Of a stretch of DNA of 64,000 bases, positions 9,544 through 18,822 are shown piece after piece. Each line of letters opens with the position of its first letter. Position 1 is the stretch's first letter. The translations under genes and the position numbers were made by a program. The notes beneath the pieces are model-generated. The model ran no database searches, was not told the DNA's origin, and saw nothing but the letters and a program-made list of their open reading frames with translations. This DNA comes from an uncultured Bacteroidota bacterium (lineage in GTDB: Bacteria; Bacteroidota; Bacteroidia; Bacteroidales; F082): assembly GCA_903957365.1 (NCBI GenBank), contig CAJBPB010000124.1:1-64000 (forward strand). Reading direction: 5' to 3'.

Positions 9544-10881
9544 ATGAAGGAAGATTTTCTAAAGCAAATTGATCGGTTGACTGACTCAGACAAGAACTGT
9601 AAAATCCTTGTCGGAATAAGTGGTGGTGCTGATTCTGTCGTTTTGTCACATCTGTTATTCAAAGCGGGTTATTCAATCGGATTAGCGCATTGCAATTTTA
9701 AATTGCGAGGTTGTGAATCAGATGGAGATGAGTCATTTGTGCGAAAGTTTGCGGAGGAAATGCAGGTTCCGATTTATGTAAAGCATTTTGAAACAAAGGA
9801 TTATGCATTAAAAAATAAAATCTCTGTTCAGATGGCCGCCAGAGAATTACGTTTTACCTGGTTTCAGGAGTTAGTCATGCAAATTGAGTATAAATACATT
9901 GCATTGGCGCATCATGCCGATGATCAGATTGAAACTTTTTTTATTAATCTCTTTCGTGGCTCTGGCATCCATGGGTTAAGCGGAATGTTGGCGAAAAATG
10001 GTAATTACATTCGTCCTTTATTAACTATGCAACGTGTTGAAATTGAACAATATGCTCACGAAAACAACTTGTCTTTCCGCACAGACAGTTCAAATGCAAA
10101 GAATGACTATCTCCGTAATAATATCCGAAACAGACTTTTACCACAATTATATCAGTTGGTTGATGGGTCAAAAACAGGAATCCTTCAAAGCCTGAAATAT
10201 TTATCTGGTAATGAGAATTTATATGATGAATTGGTTTCGGGTATGACCAAAGATTTAATTCAAACCCAAAATGAATTTGTGACAATCCGTAAAGAAAAGA
10301 TACTCGCAATTCATTCTTCCGAAGCATTCTTGTTTGAATGTATTGCACCTTATGGTTTTAAAAGACAACAAATTGATGCTATATCCATTGCCTTAAGATC
10401 TGAGCCGGGAAAGATTTTTTATTCAAAAAGTCATCGTTTAACCATTAACAGAGATGTGATTGAAATTGCAGCAGTCGTGAAGAATGATTTTGAATCCCAA
10501 TTTGTTGTAAATGAAAATGATAAGGATATTTCATTTCCAGTTTCATTACGGTTTTCAATTGAAAAATTTGATCCGGGTTTTGAAATTCTGAAGCTTCCAG
10601 AAATTGCTTTATTAGATTTTGACCTTCTGCAATTCCCGCTTCATCTTCGTAAATGGAAAGAATCTGATCGGTTCGTGCCTTTTGGGATGCGCGGTTCACA
10701 GCTTATCAGTGATTATTTCATTAACCATCATTTAACCAAACATGAAAAGGAAGACTGTTGGTTGTTATGTGACAAGAATGATGGTATTGTTTGGATTATT
10801 GGTTATAGAATTTCAGATAATTATAAAATTACCAGTAATACGAATCAAGTTTTAAAAATTCATAAAATTTCTCCGGAGTAG
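9544..10881 (+). CDS. tilS: tRNA(Ile)-lysidine synthase
   Basis: Ligates lysine to C34 of the CAU-anticodon tRNA-Ile using ATP, which lets it read AUA codons; essential in most bacteria. The 445 residues are normal for the long form. Seen: PP-loop SGGADS at 26-31, HCNFKLRG, ALAHHADDQIETFFINLFRGSG, GLSGM, RPLL, and the segment DSSNAKNDYLRNNIRNRLLP that contacts tRNA. A C-terminal TilS domain carries RKWKESDRFVPFGMRGSQLISDYF. It stands alone between the korAB terminator and dsbD. An upstream TAATTTTA at 9532 is a near match to the -7 consensus. Confidence 0.95.
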   Translation: MKEDFLKQIDRLTDSDKNCKILVGISGGADSVVLSHLLFKAGYSIGLAHCNFKLRGCESDGDESFVRKFAEEMQVPIYVKHFETKDYALKNKISVQMAARELRFTWFQELVMQIEYKYIALAHHADDQIETFFINLFRGSGIHGLSGMLAKNGNYIRPLLTMQRVEIEQYAHENNLSFRTDSSNAKNDYLRNNIRNRLLPQLYQLVDGSKTGILQSLKYLSGNENLYDELVSGMTKDLIQTQNEFVTIRKEKILAIHSSEAFLFECIAPYGFKRQQIDAISIALRSEPGKIFYSKSHRLTINRDVIEIAAVVKNDFESQFVVNENDKDISFPVSLRFSIEKFDPGFEILKLPEIALLDFDLLQFPLHLRKWKESDRFVPFGMRGSQLISDYFINHHLTKHEKEDCWLLCDKNDGIVWIIGYRISDNYKITSNTNQVLKIHKISPE

Positions 10882-10982
10882 GGGATATGATGAATCGATG
10901 CTACTCTATATAATTGAATTTCAATGTAATATTGATTTATTGCGTCCCGTTCATTTGGCGCCTGATATTGTAAAATAATTGA

Positions 10983-10990
10983 TACTTTTG
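10983..10990 (+). promoter_or_regulatory. Bacteroidota -7 box for dsbD
   Basis: TACTTTTG matches TAnnTTTG, 16 bp upstream of the dsbD ATG. Confidence 0.65.
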
Positions 10991-11006
10991 CACTAAAATT
11001 TGGTCT

Positions 11007-13061
11007 ATGAAAAAAATCCGATTGGTTTTATTTTTAATTTACACGCTGATAATTAGCAATATAGGATTTGCTCAAATCCTTGAACCAGTTACCTGGAAAT
11101 ATGCTGCTGAGAAAATATCTGAAAAGGAATATGATCTGGTTTTTACGGCTGCGATCGAACCCAAATGGCATTTATACTCACAGGATATTCCGATGGCACC
11201 TCCTGCAACTACTTTCAAATTTACTGAAAATAAGGGAGTTGAGCTAATTGGTAAAGTAACAGAATCAGAATCAATCGAAGAATTCGATCCGAATTTTGAA
11301 ATGAAGTTGAAGTACTTCGCTAAACAAGCTATTTTCAAACAACGGGTAAAACTATTGTCTGGGAATACCGAAGTAGTGAAAGGTGTTGTTGAGTTTATGA
11401 GTTGTGATGATACAAAATGTTTACCACCTGCAGAACTGGAATTTTCTTTTACTATTGGGATTGAAAGCAAAGTTGCATCTTCAGAAACTTCTGTAAATGA
11501 GATGGATAATGCTGTCGTTAAACCTCTGGAATCTGTTGAAAAGCAGATTGTAAACAACCAGGAAACTGATATAACCGGGAAAAAGGCTTCATTGTGGGGC
11601 TTTTTCTTTCTGGCGTTTTTAGGTGGTCTTGCAGCAATTCTTACACCTTGTGTTTTTCCAATGATTCCAATGACCGTTTCATTTTTCATGAATGACAAGG
11701 AGAGTAAAATGAAAGGCAAGTTGAAAGCCGTCGTGTATGGCATTTCAATTATTGCCATTTATACACTTATCGGGTCAATTCTGGCCGTGGTGGCTGGTCC
11801 GGATATAGCCAACTGGCTGAGTACACATTGGATTCCAAATCTCTTGTTTTTCGTAATTTTCATCGTTTTTGCCGCTTCATTTTTTGGAATGTTCGAGATT
11901 ACAATGCCGCATTGGCTCGTAAATACTTCCGACCAGAAAGCAGATAAAGGTGGTTTTGTCGGAACAGTATTTATGGCTCTAACATTGGTATTGGTTTCAT
12001 TCAGCTGCACAGGTCCAATTGTGGGAACTATTTTGGTGGAGTCGGCTGGTGGTCAGGTACTGAAACCAATTATCGGAATGTTTGGCTTTTCTCTTGCCTT
12101 TGCCTTGCCATTCACATTATTTGCGTTTTTCCCATCCTGGTTGAGCGGACTGCCAAAATCGGGTGGCTGGCTGAATTCGGTAAAAGTTGTGTTGGGATTT
12201 CTTGAATTGGCGCTTGGTTTGAAGTTTCTCAGTGTGGCTGATCAAACCTATCATTGGGGAATTCTGGATCGCGAAGTTTATCTTGCTTTTTGGATCGTAA
12301 TCTTTTTCCTGCTTGGTTTGTATCTGCTCGGTAAAATTAAATTTGCACACGATTCGGATGTAAAGCATTTAAGTGTTCCCAGACTTATACTCTCAATCAT
12401 TACCTTCAGTTTTGTTATTTATCTTGTCCCCGGCATGTTTGGTGCACCTTTAAAAGCCATTTCAGGTTATACACCGCCTATGCATACACATGATTTTGAC
12501 CTTAATGCCCTGGTGCGCAACAATGCGCGATTGTCATCAGGAAATGCCACAATACCATCAGAGTTATGTGAAACACCTAAGTTTCATGAGAAACTGCATC
12601 TTCCTCACGGATTACAAGGTTTTTTTGACTACGATCAGGCACTTGCATGTGCAAAAGCACAAAATAAACCACTTTTTATTGATTTTACAGGACACGGTTG
12701 TGTAAACTGCCGAGAGATGGAAGCCAATGTATGGAGTGATCCTAAAGTGCTTCAGTTGCTCAATGACAAGTATGTTGTGGTTGCTTTGTATGTGGATGAT
12801 AAGACTGAATTACCAGAAAATGAATGGATTACATCGACCTATGACAAAAAAGTAAAGAAAACCATCGGCAAGAAATTTGCCGATTTCCAGATCACAAAAT
12901 TCAATGTGAACGCACAGCCTTTTTATGTTCTGATGGGCCATGACGGACAGGTTTTGACTCAGCCCAGAGCTTATAATCTTAATGTTGATGAATTCGTGAA
13001 ATTCCTCGAAACGGGGGTTTCTAATTATAAATCAGGCGTTTCAGCATTTTCGATACCGTAA
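11007..13061 (+). CDS. dsbD: DsbD-type thiol:disulfide interchange protein
   Basis: Inner-membrane protein that passes electrons from cytoplasmic thioredoxin to periplasmic thiol proteins. The 684 residues contain a signal peptide (1-23, ending GFAQ), an N-terminal periplasmic DsbD-alpha-like domain with a Cys pair in SCDDTKCLP, and a membrane core of about eight helices (roughly 195-470). The two transmembrane redox Cys sit in AILTPCVFPMIP and SFSCTGPIVGT. A C-terminal thioredoxin-like domain carries CVNC in FTGHGCVNCREME. All three redox modules are therefore intact. A single-gene unit with a promoter box just upstream. Name and role are inferred from the family; in Bacteroidota it may also serve cytochrome c maturation. 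Confidence 0.92.
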   Translation: MKKIRLVLFLIYTLIISNIGFAQILEPVTWKYAAEKISEKEYDLVFTAAIEPKWHLYSQDIPMAPPATTFKFTENKGVELIGKVTESESIEEFDPNFEMKLKYFAKQAIFKQRVKLLSGNTEVVKGVVEFMSCDDTKCLPPAELEFSFTIGIESKVASSETSVNEMDNAVVKPLESVEKQIVNNQETDITGKKASLWGFFFLAFLGGLAAILTPCVFPMIPMTVSFFMNDKESKMKGKLKAVVYGISIIAIYTLIGSILAVVAGPDIANWLSTHWIPNLLFFVIFIVFAASFFGMFEITMPHWLVNTSDQKADKGGFVGTVFMALTLVLVSFSCTGPIVGTILVESAGGQVLKPIIGMFGFSLAFALPFTLFAFFPSWLSGLPKSGGWLNSVKVVLGFLELALGLKFLSVADQTYHWGILDREVYLAFWIVIFFLLGLYLLGKIKFAHDSDVKHLSVPRLILSIITFSFVIYLVPGMFGAPLKAISGYTPPMHTHDFDLNALVRNNARLSSGNATIPSELCETPKFHEKLHLPHGLQGFFDYDQALACAKAQNKPLFIDFTGHGCVNCREMEANVWSDPKVLQLLNDKYVVVALYVDDKTELPENEWITSTYDKKVKKTIGKKFADFQITKFNVNAQPFYVLMGHDGQVLTQPRAYNLNVDEFVKFLETGVSNYKSGVSAFSIP

Positions 13062-13083
13062 GATAGAATTCAAAAGTTAAAAA

Positions 13084-13212
13084 CAAATAGCAAATTGCAA
13101 TTGGGTGGAGCAAACGATTTAATTTCGTCAAAGCTTACTTTTACGATATTGAATTACTTGTCCAGGCTTTCAGTTTTGCAATTTGCTATTTGAACTTTGC
13201 ATTTTACAATTT
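13084..13212. repeat. Inverted repeat and AT-rich dispersed repeat between convergent genes
   Basis: A 17-bp perfect inverted repeat joins 13084-13100 to 13176-13192 across a 75-bp spacer. The right arm continues into ACTTTGCATTTTACAATTT (13194-13212), which recurs in slightly longer form near 34622-34647. It lies between convergent dsbD and the peptidase gene, so it may also end transcription from both sides. Confidence 0.6.
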
Positions 13213-13228
13213 ACCTTTCCTTTTACAC

Positions 13229-14596
13229 TCAACTCATCTTACTGAAATGGTGATAAAACCAGGTAATGGTTTCGATCCCTTTATAAAAATGATCAACAGG
13301 ATAATTTTCATTTGGAGAATGGATAGCGTCAGACTCAAGGCCAAAACCCATTAATACTGATTTTATTCCAAGGATTTCTTCAAATGCTGAAATGATCGGA
13401 ATACTTCCTCCACTGCGCATTGGAAGCGGTTGTTTGCCAAGTACTTGCAAATACGCTTTCTCTGCTGCTTTGTATGCCGGCAACTCAATCGGGCAAACGT
13501 AAGCCTGGCCACCATGCAAATGCTCCACCTTTACTTTTACGGATTTGGGAGCAATTTTTTCAAAATGATTCTTAAACATTACTGCAATTTTTTCATGTTC
13601 CTGATTTGGAACCAAACGACATGAAATTTTAGCGAATGCTTTGGAAGGCAGAACAGTTTTGGCGCCTTCACCTGCATAACCACCCCAGATACCACACACA
13701 TCAAATGTTGGTCTGATTCCAGTATGTTCTGTAGTTGTGTAGCCAACCTCACCGCGCAATTCTTCCACTCCGATCGCTTCTTTATATCTTTCAGCACTAA
13801 AGGGTGCTCTATTCAATAATTCCCTTTCGGCAGGAGTTGCTTCAAGTACATCATCGTAAAATCCGGGAATCGTTATATGGTTATTTTTGTCTAGCATAGA
13901 TGTAATCATTTCTGCAAGGGTAATAATTGGATTCGCAACTGCTCCGCCAAATAATCCTGAATGCAGGTCTCTGTTTGCTCCTGTTACTTCCACCTGCCAA
14001 TAAGCAAGTCCACGCAATCCAGTTGTAATAGAAGGAAGATCAGCCCGTAGCCAGCTTGTATCAGATACCAGAATGATATCAGCTTTCAGCATTTCTTTAT
14101 TCTCATTGCACCATGCTGCAAGATTCACAGATCCGATTTCTTCCTCACCTTCAATCATGAATTTTACATTGCACGGTAAATTATTGGTTTTCACCATGCT
14201 CTCGAAAGCTTTTGCGTGCATAAAGCCTTGTCCTTTGTCATCATCAGCACCACGGGCATAAATCTTCCCATCACGGATTTCGGGTTCAAAAGGTGGTGAA
14301 GTCCACAATTCGATTGGATCGACAGGCATCACATCATAGTGCGCGTAAACGAGTATAGTAGGCAACTTCTGATCGATAATTTTTTCGCCAAAAACAACAG
14401 GATTCCCTTTGGTAGGCATTATTACAGCTGTGTCCGCTCCTGCATCTAATATGCTCTGTTTCCAGTATTCGGCTGCTTTAAGCATATCCGGTTTATGATC
14501 AGCGATTGAACTTACAGAAGGAATCCGGATTAAACCGAATAATTCTTCCATGAAGCGGTCCTTGTTCGCCTCGATGTATGATTTTATTTTGTCCAT
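13229..14596 (-). CDS. M20 family metallo-dipeptidase
   Basis: Zinc-dependent dipeptidase of the M20 (CNDP/DapE-like) family, presumably cytosolic since there is no signal peptide. Seen in 455 residues: HYD in VYAHYDVMPVDP (His86, Asp88), the bridging Asp in GADDDKGQG (about 119), the catalytic and ligand acids in EGEEEIGS (about 149-156), VSDTSWL, the dimerisation-domain HSGLFGGAVANP, and the C-terminal family segment RSGGSIPII. The length and the DKGQ version of the motif point to the non-specific dipeptidase subgroup rather than DapE or ArgE. Monocistronic, convergent with dsbD and divergent from gapA. Substrate unknown. Confidence 0.9.
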   Translation of the reverse strand: MDKIKSYIEANKDRFMEELFGLIRIPSVSSIADHKPDMLKAAEYWKQSILDAGADTAVIMPTKGNPVVFGEKIIDQKLPTILVYAHYDVMPVDPIELWTSPPFEPEIRDGKIYARGADDDKGQGFMHAKAFESMVKTNNLPCNVKFMIEGEEEIGSVNLAAWCNENKEMLKADIILVSDTSWLRADLPSITTGLRGLAYWQVEVTGANRDLHSGLFGGAVANPIITLAEMITSMLDKNNHITIPGFYDDVLEATPAERELLNRAPFSAERYKEAIGVEELRGEVGYTTTEHTGIRPTFDVCGIWGGYAGEGAKTVLPSKAFAKISCRLVPNQEHEKIAVMFKNHFEKIAPKSVKVKVEHLHGGQAYVCPIELPAYKAAEKAYLQVLGKQPLPMRSGGSIPIISAFEEILGIKSVLMGFGLESDAIHSPNENYPVDHFYKGIETITWFYHHFSKMS

Positions 14597-14718
14597 AACG
14601 TTTATTTTGATAATAATTTGAGGATAAAAATACAGAATAAATGTGTTTCTAATTCACAAAAAATGCTAAATTGGATGAGTTGTATCGAAACTTAAAATCG
14701 AAGTTTCAACGAAACTTT

Positions 14719-14726
14719 TACCTTTG
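14719..14726 (+). promoter_or_regulatory. Bacteroidota -7 box for gapA; sets the gapA start
   Basis: TACCTTTG matches TAnnTTTG and lies 19 bp before the ATG at 14746. An in-frame TTG at 14671 lies upstream of this box and would add 25 residues not seen in the family. Confidence 0.7.
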
Positions 14727-14745
14727 TTTGGAAAAGGTCAGGATT

Positions 14746-15759
14746 ATGAAAAAAATACGGGTAGCTATTAATGGTTTCGGTCGAATAGGAAGAATTACTT
14801 TGCGACAGTTGTTGAAATGTGATGATATCGAAGTGATTGCGATAAACGATCTGGCGCGTATCGATAATCTGGCACATCTTTTTAAATATGATTCTGTCCA
14901 TGGGGGATTTCGAGGTGAGATATTTGTTAAGGATGATTCTTTGATAATAAATAGCCAAAAAATCATTGTTTTAAACGAGCCTGATCCTGCAAATCTTCCG
15001 TGGAAGGAGTATAATATCGATATAATAATTGAGTCAACCGGACAATTTGTCGCTCCAGTGGATGCGTTGAAACATGTCCGTAATTCAGGGGCGAGAAAGG
15101 TAATAATCTCAGCACCAGCGAAGGAAGAACATGAAGAAGTGAAGTATATTGTATTGGGTGTTAATGATCATCTTATTGATCGTAAGGATGTTATAATATC
15201 AAATGCTTCCTGTACCACTAACAATGTTGCCCCATTGATAAAAATTCTGGATGAGAATTGGGGTGTTGAGAAAGGATTCATCACGACGGTTCACTCTTAT
15301 ACGAAAGACCAGAATCTTGTTGATGGCCCGCATGCCGATTGGCGGCGGGGCAGAGCTGCAGCTTATTCAATTGTTCCAACCACAACAGGGGCTGCGAAAG
15401 CGGCCACACGAATTTTCCCACATCTAAAAGGAAATCTTGGTGGTGCTGGAATCCGGGTGCCTGTACCTGATGGTTCGCTTACTGATTTAACCTGTACACT
15501 TGCAAAATCAGCGAGTGTGGAATCGATCAATGCGGCTTTCAAACTGGCATCACAAACTTCGTTGAAAGGAATTTTACAATATACTGAAGACCCGATTGTC
15601 TCAGCTGACATCATTGGAAATACTCATTCTGCGGTTTTTGATGCCGGATTGACAGCTGTTTTAGGTGAGAAAAACAAATTGGTCAAAGTAGTCGCGTGGT
15701 ACGATAATGAGATGGGTTATGCCAGTCGGTTGGTAGAACTGGTAATCAAGTTTGCTTAA
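14746..15759 (+). CDS. gapA: Glyceraldehyde-3-phosphate dehydrogenase, type I
   Basis: Glycolytic/gluconeogenic enzyme converting glyceraldehyde-3-phosphate, phosphate and NAD to 1,3-bisphosphoglycerate. The 337 residues are the normal size. Seen: Rossmann motif INGFGRIGR at 8-16, Asp35 after the second strand (INDLARID) which favours NAD, the catalytic SNASCTTNN with Cys156, catalytic His183 in TVHSYTKDQ, and the C-terminal WYDNEMGYASRLV. The phosphate/DNA-loop region reads DGPHADWRRGRAAA, a variant of the common DAPHSDLRRARAA. The start after the promoter box gives the standard N-terminus MKKIRVAINGFG. Monocistronic, convergent with the lpxH-like gene. Confidence 0.96.
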   Translation: MKKIRVAINGFGRIGRITLRQLLKCDDIEVIAINDLARIDNLAHLFKYDSVHGGFRGEIFVKDDSLIINSQKIIVLNEPDPANLPWKEYNIDIIIESTGQFVAPVDALKHVRNSGARKVIISAPAKEEHEEVKYIVLGVNDHLIDRKDVIISNASCTTNNVAPLIKILDENWGVEKGFITTVHSYTKDQNLVDGPHADWRRGRAAAYSIVPTTTGAAKAATRIFPHLKGNLGGAGIRVPVPDGSLTDLTCTLAKSASVESINAAFKLASQTSLKGILQYTEDPIVSADIIGNTHSAVFDAGLTAVLGEKNKLVKVVAWYDNEMGYASRLVELVIKFA

Positions 15760-15860
15760 AAAAGTATATTTAATTTAGTGATTCGATTAAGTATAAAATG
15801 AAGTCTGTTTAATCTCTAGAAACTTGAATAGATTGATCTAATGAATTTTTATTGCTTAAT

Positions 15861-16670
15861 CTATTGCGCAATCTGGTCACTCTCTAGATTAATTTTGCTC
15901 TGGTCTTTTTCAAAGTAATGCAAATCAAGTTTCTTACCATCAAACACAGCATATGTGAAGTTGGTTACCCAATCACCTAAAATCACCATTCTGGCCTTTT
16001 CATTTAATAGGTAAATAAGTGGAACATGCCTGTGGCCAAAGATCAGATAATCAATGTCTTTTTGTTTCTCAACTGTTTGAAGGCAAAATTTATAAAGCAT
16101 CTCCTCTTCAACAATAAACTTAAAATCGTTTTTGTGTTCACGTGCAATATTGGCAATTCTGCTTTTTCTCGAAAAATACAATCCCATTCTTGTCCCTAAA
16201 TCCGGATGTAACCACTTAAATAGGAATTGGTTAAGTTTTAATTCAAATACTTTTTTTAAGATTTTATAACCTGTATCGCCTGGCCCCAGACCATCACCAT
16301 GGGCAAGGAAAAATATTTTACCGCCAAAACTCCTGATTATTGGATCGCGATGAAGCTGAACACCCAGTTCTTTGTTTAAATAGTTAAATGCCCAAACATC
16401 ATGGTTTCCTCTGAAAACATGGACAGGAATTCCGCTGTCAGCGATTTCAGCAATTTTCCCCAATAATCGTACATAACCTTTTGGAATTACTGTTGCGTAT
16501 TCAAACCAAAAATCAAAAACATCACCCATCAAAAATATTTCTGAGGCATCTTGTTTGATAATATCTAGCCATCGAACAAGTTTTTTTTCGCGGTTAAGAC
16601 TACTGTCATGATCGGGTACACCCAAATGAAAATCAGAAGCGAAATATATTTTTGAGCGTTGGGTCGTCAT
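15861..16670 (-). CDS. lpxH: LpxH-like UDP-2,3-diacylglucosamine pyrophosphatase
   Basis: Calcineurin-type metallophosphoesterase that probably cleaves UDP-2,3-diacylglucosamine to lipid X in lipid A synthesis. Seen in 269 residues: the metal-site series ASDFHLG (Asp13, His15), GDVFDFWFEY (about 48-57), FRGNHD, AHGDGLG, and FGHRHVPL. FDFWFEY is characteristic of LpxH rather than general phosphoesterases. It is the last gene of a leftward cluster whose first gene is lpxK, another lipid A enzyme, with punA between. The intergenic gap to punA is 28 bp. Peripheral membrane location is inferred from the family. LpxH assignment in Bacteroidota rests on similarity and context. Confidence 0.85.
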   Translation of the reverse strand: MTTQRSKIYFASDFHLGVPDHDSSLNREKKLVRWLDIIKQDASEIFLMGDVFDFWFEYATVIPKGYVRLLGKIAEIADSGIPVHVFRGNHDVWAFNYLNKELGVQLHRDPIIRSFGGKIFFLAHGDGLGPGDTGYKILKKVFELKLNQFLFKWLHPDLGTRMGLYFSRKSRIANIAREHKNDFKFIVEEEMLYKFCLQTVEKQKDIDYLIFGHRHVPLIYLLNEKARMVILGDWVTNFTYAVFDGKKLDLHYFEKDQSKINLESDQIAQ

Positions 16671-16698
16671 CTTTATATGGTTAGTCTACAAAAACAAC

Positions 16699-17514
16699 TT
16701 AGATGATATCCTCTTTTAATAATTCCTTGATCATTTTTGTCATCTTAGGTTGGGCAGCAGCAGCAGCATCAATGACTTCTTCATGCGAAACCTCTACGAT
16801 TTTTCCCTTCACACCTAAATCTGAAATAACCGAAACTGCAAACACTTTGAGCTTACTATGGCGTGCGACAATTACTTCTGGAACCGTTGACATACCAACT
16901 GCATCAGCACCAATTGTATGAATATAAAAGTATTCTGAAGGTGTTTCAAATGTTGGCCCGGTAACGGCTGCGTAAACGCCGGTATGTACTTTGATCCCAT
17001 TTTTCTCTGCAACTATTCTGGCAAGATCAAGAATGTCAGCATCATACGATTTACTCATATCCGGAAAACGAGGTCCTAAACGGTCATCATTTCGTCCGAT
17101 CAATGGATTGGGCATAAGATTGATATGATCACTGATAAGCATCAGATCACCAACCGCAAAATCAGCATTCAGTCCACCACTGGCATTGGAAACAATTAAA
17201 AGTTTAATTCCAAGCATTTTCATTACCCTTATCGGAAATGTAACCTCCTGCATGGAATAGCCTTCATAATAATGAAAACGCCCCTGCATAGCCACTATTT
17301 TTCTTCCACTAAGGGTGCCAAAAATCAATCTTCCCTGATGGCCGTGAACGGTTGAAACCGGAAAGTTTGGAATCTCAATGTATGGGATGGCAATTTCGAT
17401 GTCAATTTCATTTGCAAGTTCACCTAATCCTGTTCCCAGAATAATACCGGCTTCTGGTTGCCATGATACTCTTTTTTGAATGTAATCAGTTGTCTGCGTG
17501 ATTTTTTCTAACAT
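16699..17514 (-). CDS. punA: Purine nucleoside phosphorylase, trimeric type
   Basis: Cytosolic enzyme that phosphorolyses guanosine/inosine and their deoxy forms to base and (deoxy)ribose-1-phosphate in purine salvage. Seen in 271 residues: GTGLGEL at 27-33 with the phosphate-binding region, HGHQGRLIFG, GRFHYYEGY, SNASGGLN, SDHINLMPNPL, GPRFPDMS, the base-site segment AVTGPTFETPSEY and GADAVGMSTVPEVIVARH. This is the PNP-I (human-like, trimeric) family rather than the hexameric DeoD. Its first 29 bp overlap the end of lpxK in another frame, which suggests coupled translation. The link to lipid A genes is likely only operonic. Confidence 0.94.
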   Translation of the reverse strand: MLEKITQTTDYIQKRVSWQPEAGIILGTGLGELANEIDIEIAIPYIEIPNFPVSTVHGHQGRLIFGTLSGRKIVAMQGRFHYYEGYSMQEVTFPIRVMKMLGIKLLIVSNASGGLNADFAVGDLMLISDHINLMPNPLIGRNDDRLGPRFPDMSKSYDADILDLARIVAEKNGIKVHTGVYAAVTGPTFETPSEYFYIHTIGADAVGMSTVPEVIVARHSKLKVFAVSVISDLGVKGKIVEVSHEEVIDAAAAAQPKMTKMIKELLKEDII

Positions 17515-18541
17515 AATCTACAATTTCTTTGTCAAAATTTGAAACTTCTTCCAAATGGAATTTAACCGTAACAGGAATATAAAAGAAAGGTATTCCTTCG
17601 AACTTGCTAAGATATGGAGAATCTATCAATCGCATGGCGTCTTTCTCTGTTGTAATAATCATTTTATTCTTTCCAAAAATGTTATCATATTGTTTTATAA
17701 CTGATTGGATGTCTTTTTCAGTAAAATTATGATGGTCAGGAAAACTGATAAGGACCAATTCATTGCATTTTGTTTGCAAATATTCCTGTAATGGATAAGG
17801 ATTCGCTATTCCACAGAACAGTAAAATTGTTCCTATAGAGCGTGGTATTGTAACATTTTGCGTTGTTTTAACAGGGGTAAAAGCGCCGTAAGTAAGATAG
17901 GAGAAATAAAGTTTCTGGTGTGAAAGTGGATTAATAATTGATTTCAACTGTCTTTGAATGAAAGGGGAAAATACTTTTGGAGTTTTAGTAACAATAATTA
18001 TATCGGCACGATGGGCGGCAGATTTTATATCACGTAATTTTCCTGCAGGAAACAGGTGATCATTTGGGTAAAGAAGGTGATAATCAGTAAGTAAAATATT
18101 TAATCCTGCAGATACTGCGCGGTGTTGGAATGCATCATCAAGCAAAATAACTTCTGGTTTTGGTGTAAGTTTCAGCAGATTCTTTATTCCCCTCACCCGT
18201 TTTTCATCAACCGCAACAATTACATTTTTAAATTTGTTCAGGTACTGTCTTGGCTCATCTCCAATAGTCTCAAAACTTGGATTATTTTCAGCAAGAATGA
18301 ATCCTTTGGTCTTTCGAAGATAACCCCGGCTTAATATGGCAACTTTGTAATTATCCTTCAGTAATCGGGTAAGATATTCTATATGAGGTGTTTTTCCGGT
18401 TCCTCCAAAAGATAGATTACCTACACAAATAACAGGTTCCTTAAACTTCACACTTTGTTTGATTTTTAAATCAAATAACAAATGTCTGAACAAGAGTATC
18501 AGTTTGTAGATAAACGCAAAAGGCAACAATAAAACTTTCAT
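17486..18541 (-). CDS. lpxK: Tetraacyldisaccharide 4'-kinase
   Basis: Inner-membrane-associated kinase that phosphorylates the 4' position of the lipid A disaccharide precursor (DS-1-P) to give lipid IVA. Seen in 351 residues: a hydrophobic N-terminal helix (about 1-22), P-loop GGTGKT at 46-51 in GNLSFGGTGKTPH, GDEPRQYL, VDEKRVRGI, and LLDDAFQHRAVSAGLNILL with the conserved DDxFQHR. Promoter-distal end overlaps punA by 29 bp. First gene of the lpxK-punA-lpxH cluster. A TAAAGATA at about 18570 (minus strand) is only a near match to the -7 consensus. Confidence 0.94.
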   Translation of the reverse strand: MKVLLLPFAFIYKLILLFRHLLFDLKIKQSVKFKEPVICVGNLSFGGTGKTPHIEYLTRLLKDNYKVAILSRGYLRKTKGFILAENNPSFETIGDEPRQYLNKFKNVIVAVDEKRVRGIKNLLKLTPKPEVILLDDAFQHRAVSAGLNILLTDYHLLYPNDHLFPAGKLRDIKSAAHRADIIIVTKTPKVFSPFIQRQLKSIINPLSHQKLYFSYLTYGAFTPVKTTQNVTIPRSIGTILLFCGIANPYPLQEYLQTKCNELVLISFPDHHNFTEKDIQSVIKQYDNIFGKNKMIITTEKDAMRLIDSPYLSKFEGIPFFYIPVTVKFHLEEVSNFDKEIVDYVRKNHADN

Positions 18542-18665
18542 CCACTAATACATTTGATCGATAAAGATAACGAATATTTTTTTCAAAGCACCTTAATGAA
18601 ATGCTCATACGGATTTATGCAACTATGGTTACCATTTTCGCAAATGGTTTGCTGTTAATATGTTG

Positions 18666-18700
18666 TATTTTTGCATCTAAATGATCCCTTTATACTTTTG
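18666..18700 (+). promoter_or_regulatory. Two tandem Bacteroidota -7 boxes upstream of the Nif3 gene
   Basis: TATTTTTG at 18666-18673 and TACTTTTG at 18693-18700 both match TAnnTTTG on the plus strand. Transcription from either would leave a leader of about 115-145 nt before the Nif3-family ATG. Role inferred from consensus. Confidence 0.5.
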
Positions 18701-18822
18701 ATTATCATGCTTATATTGATATTCAGTTAAATGAAAAGTGATGATTTTCGGATATATTATCAGGTTTTAAATCTGAAGTTTAATGAAATTAATAACAATT
18801 AATTAATCTGACCTCTGAAATT

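Noticed and set aside
11072-11758. 228-codon minus-strand ORF inside dsbD
   Set aside because: It is antisense to the intact dsbD gene, Ser/Thr-rich and without family features, so it is a shadow of the dsbD reading frame.
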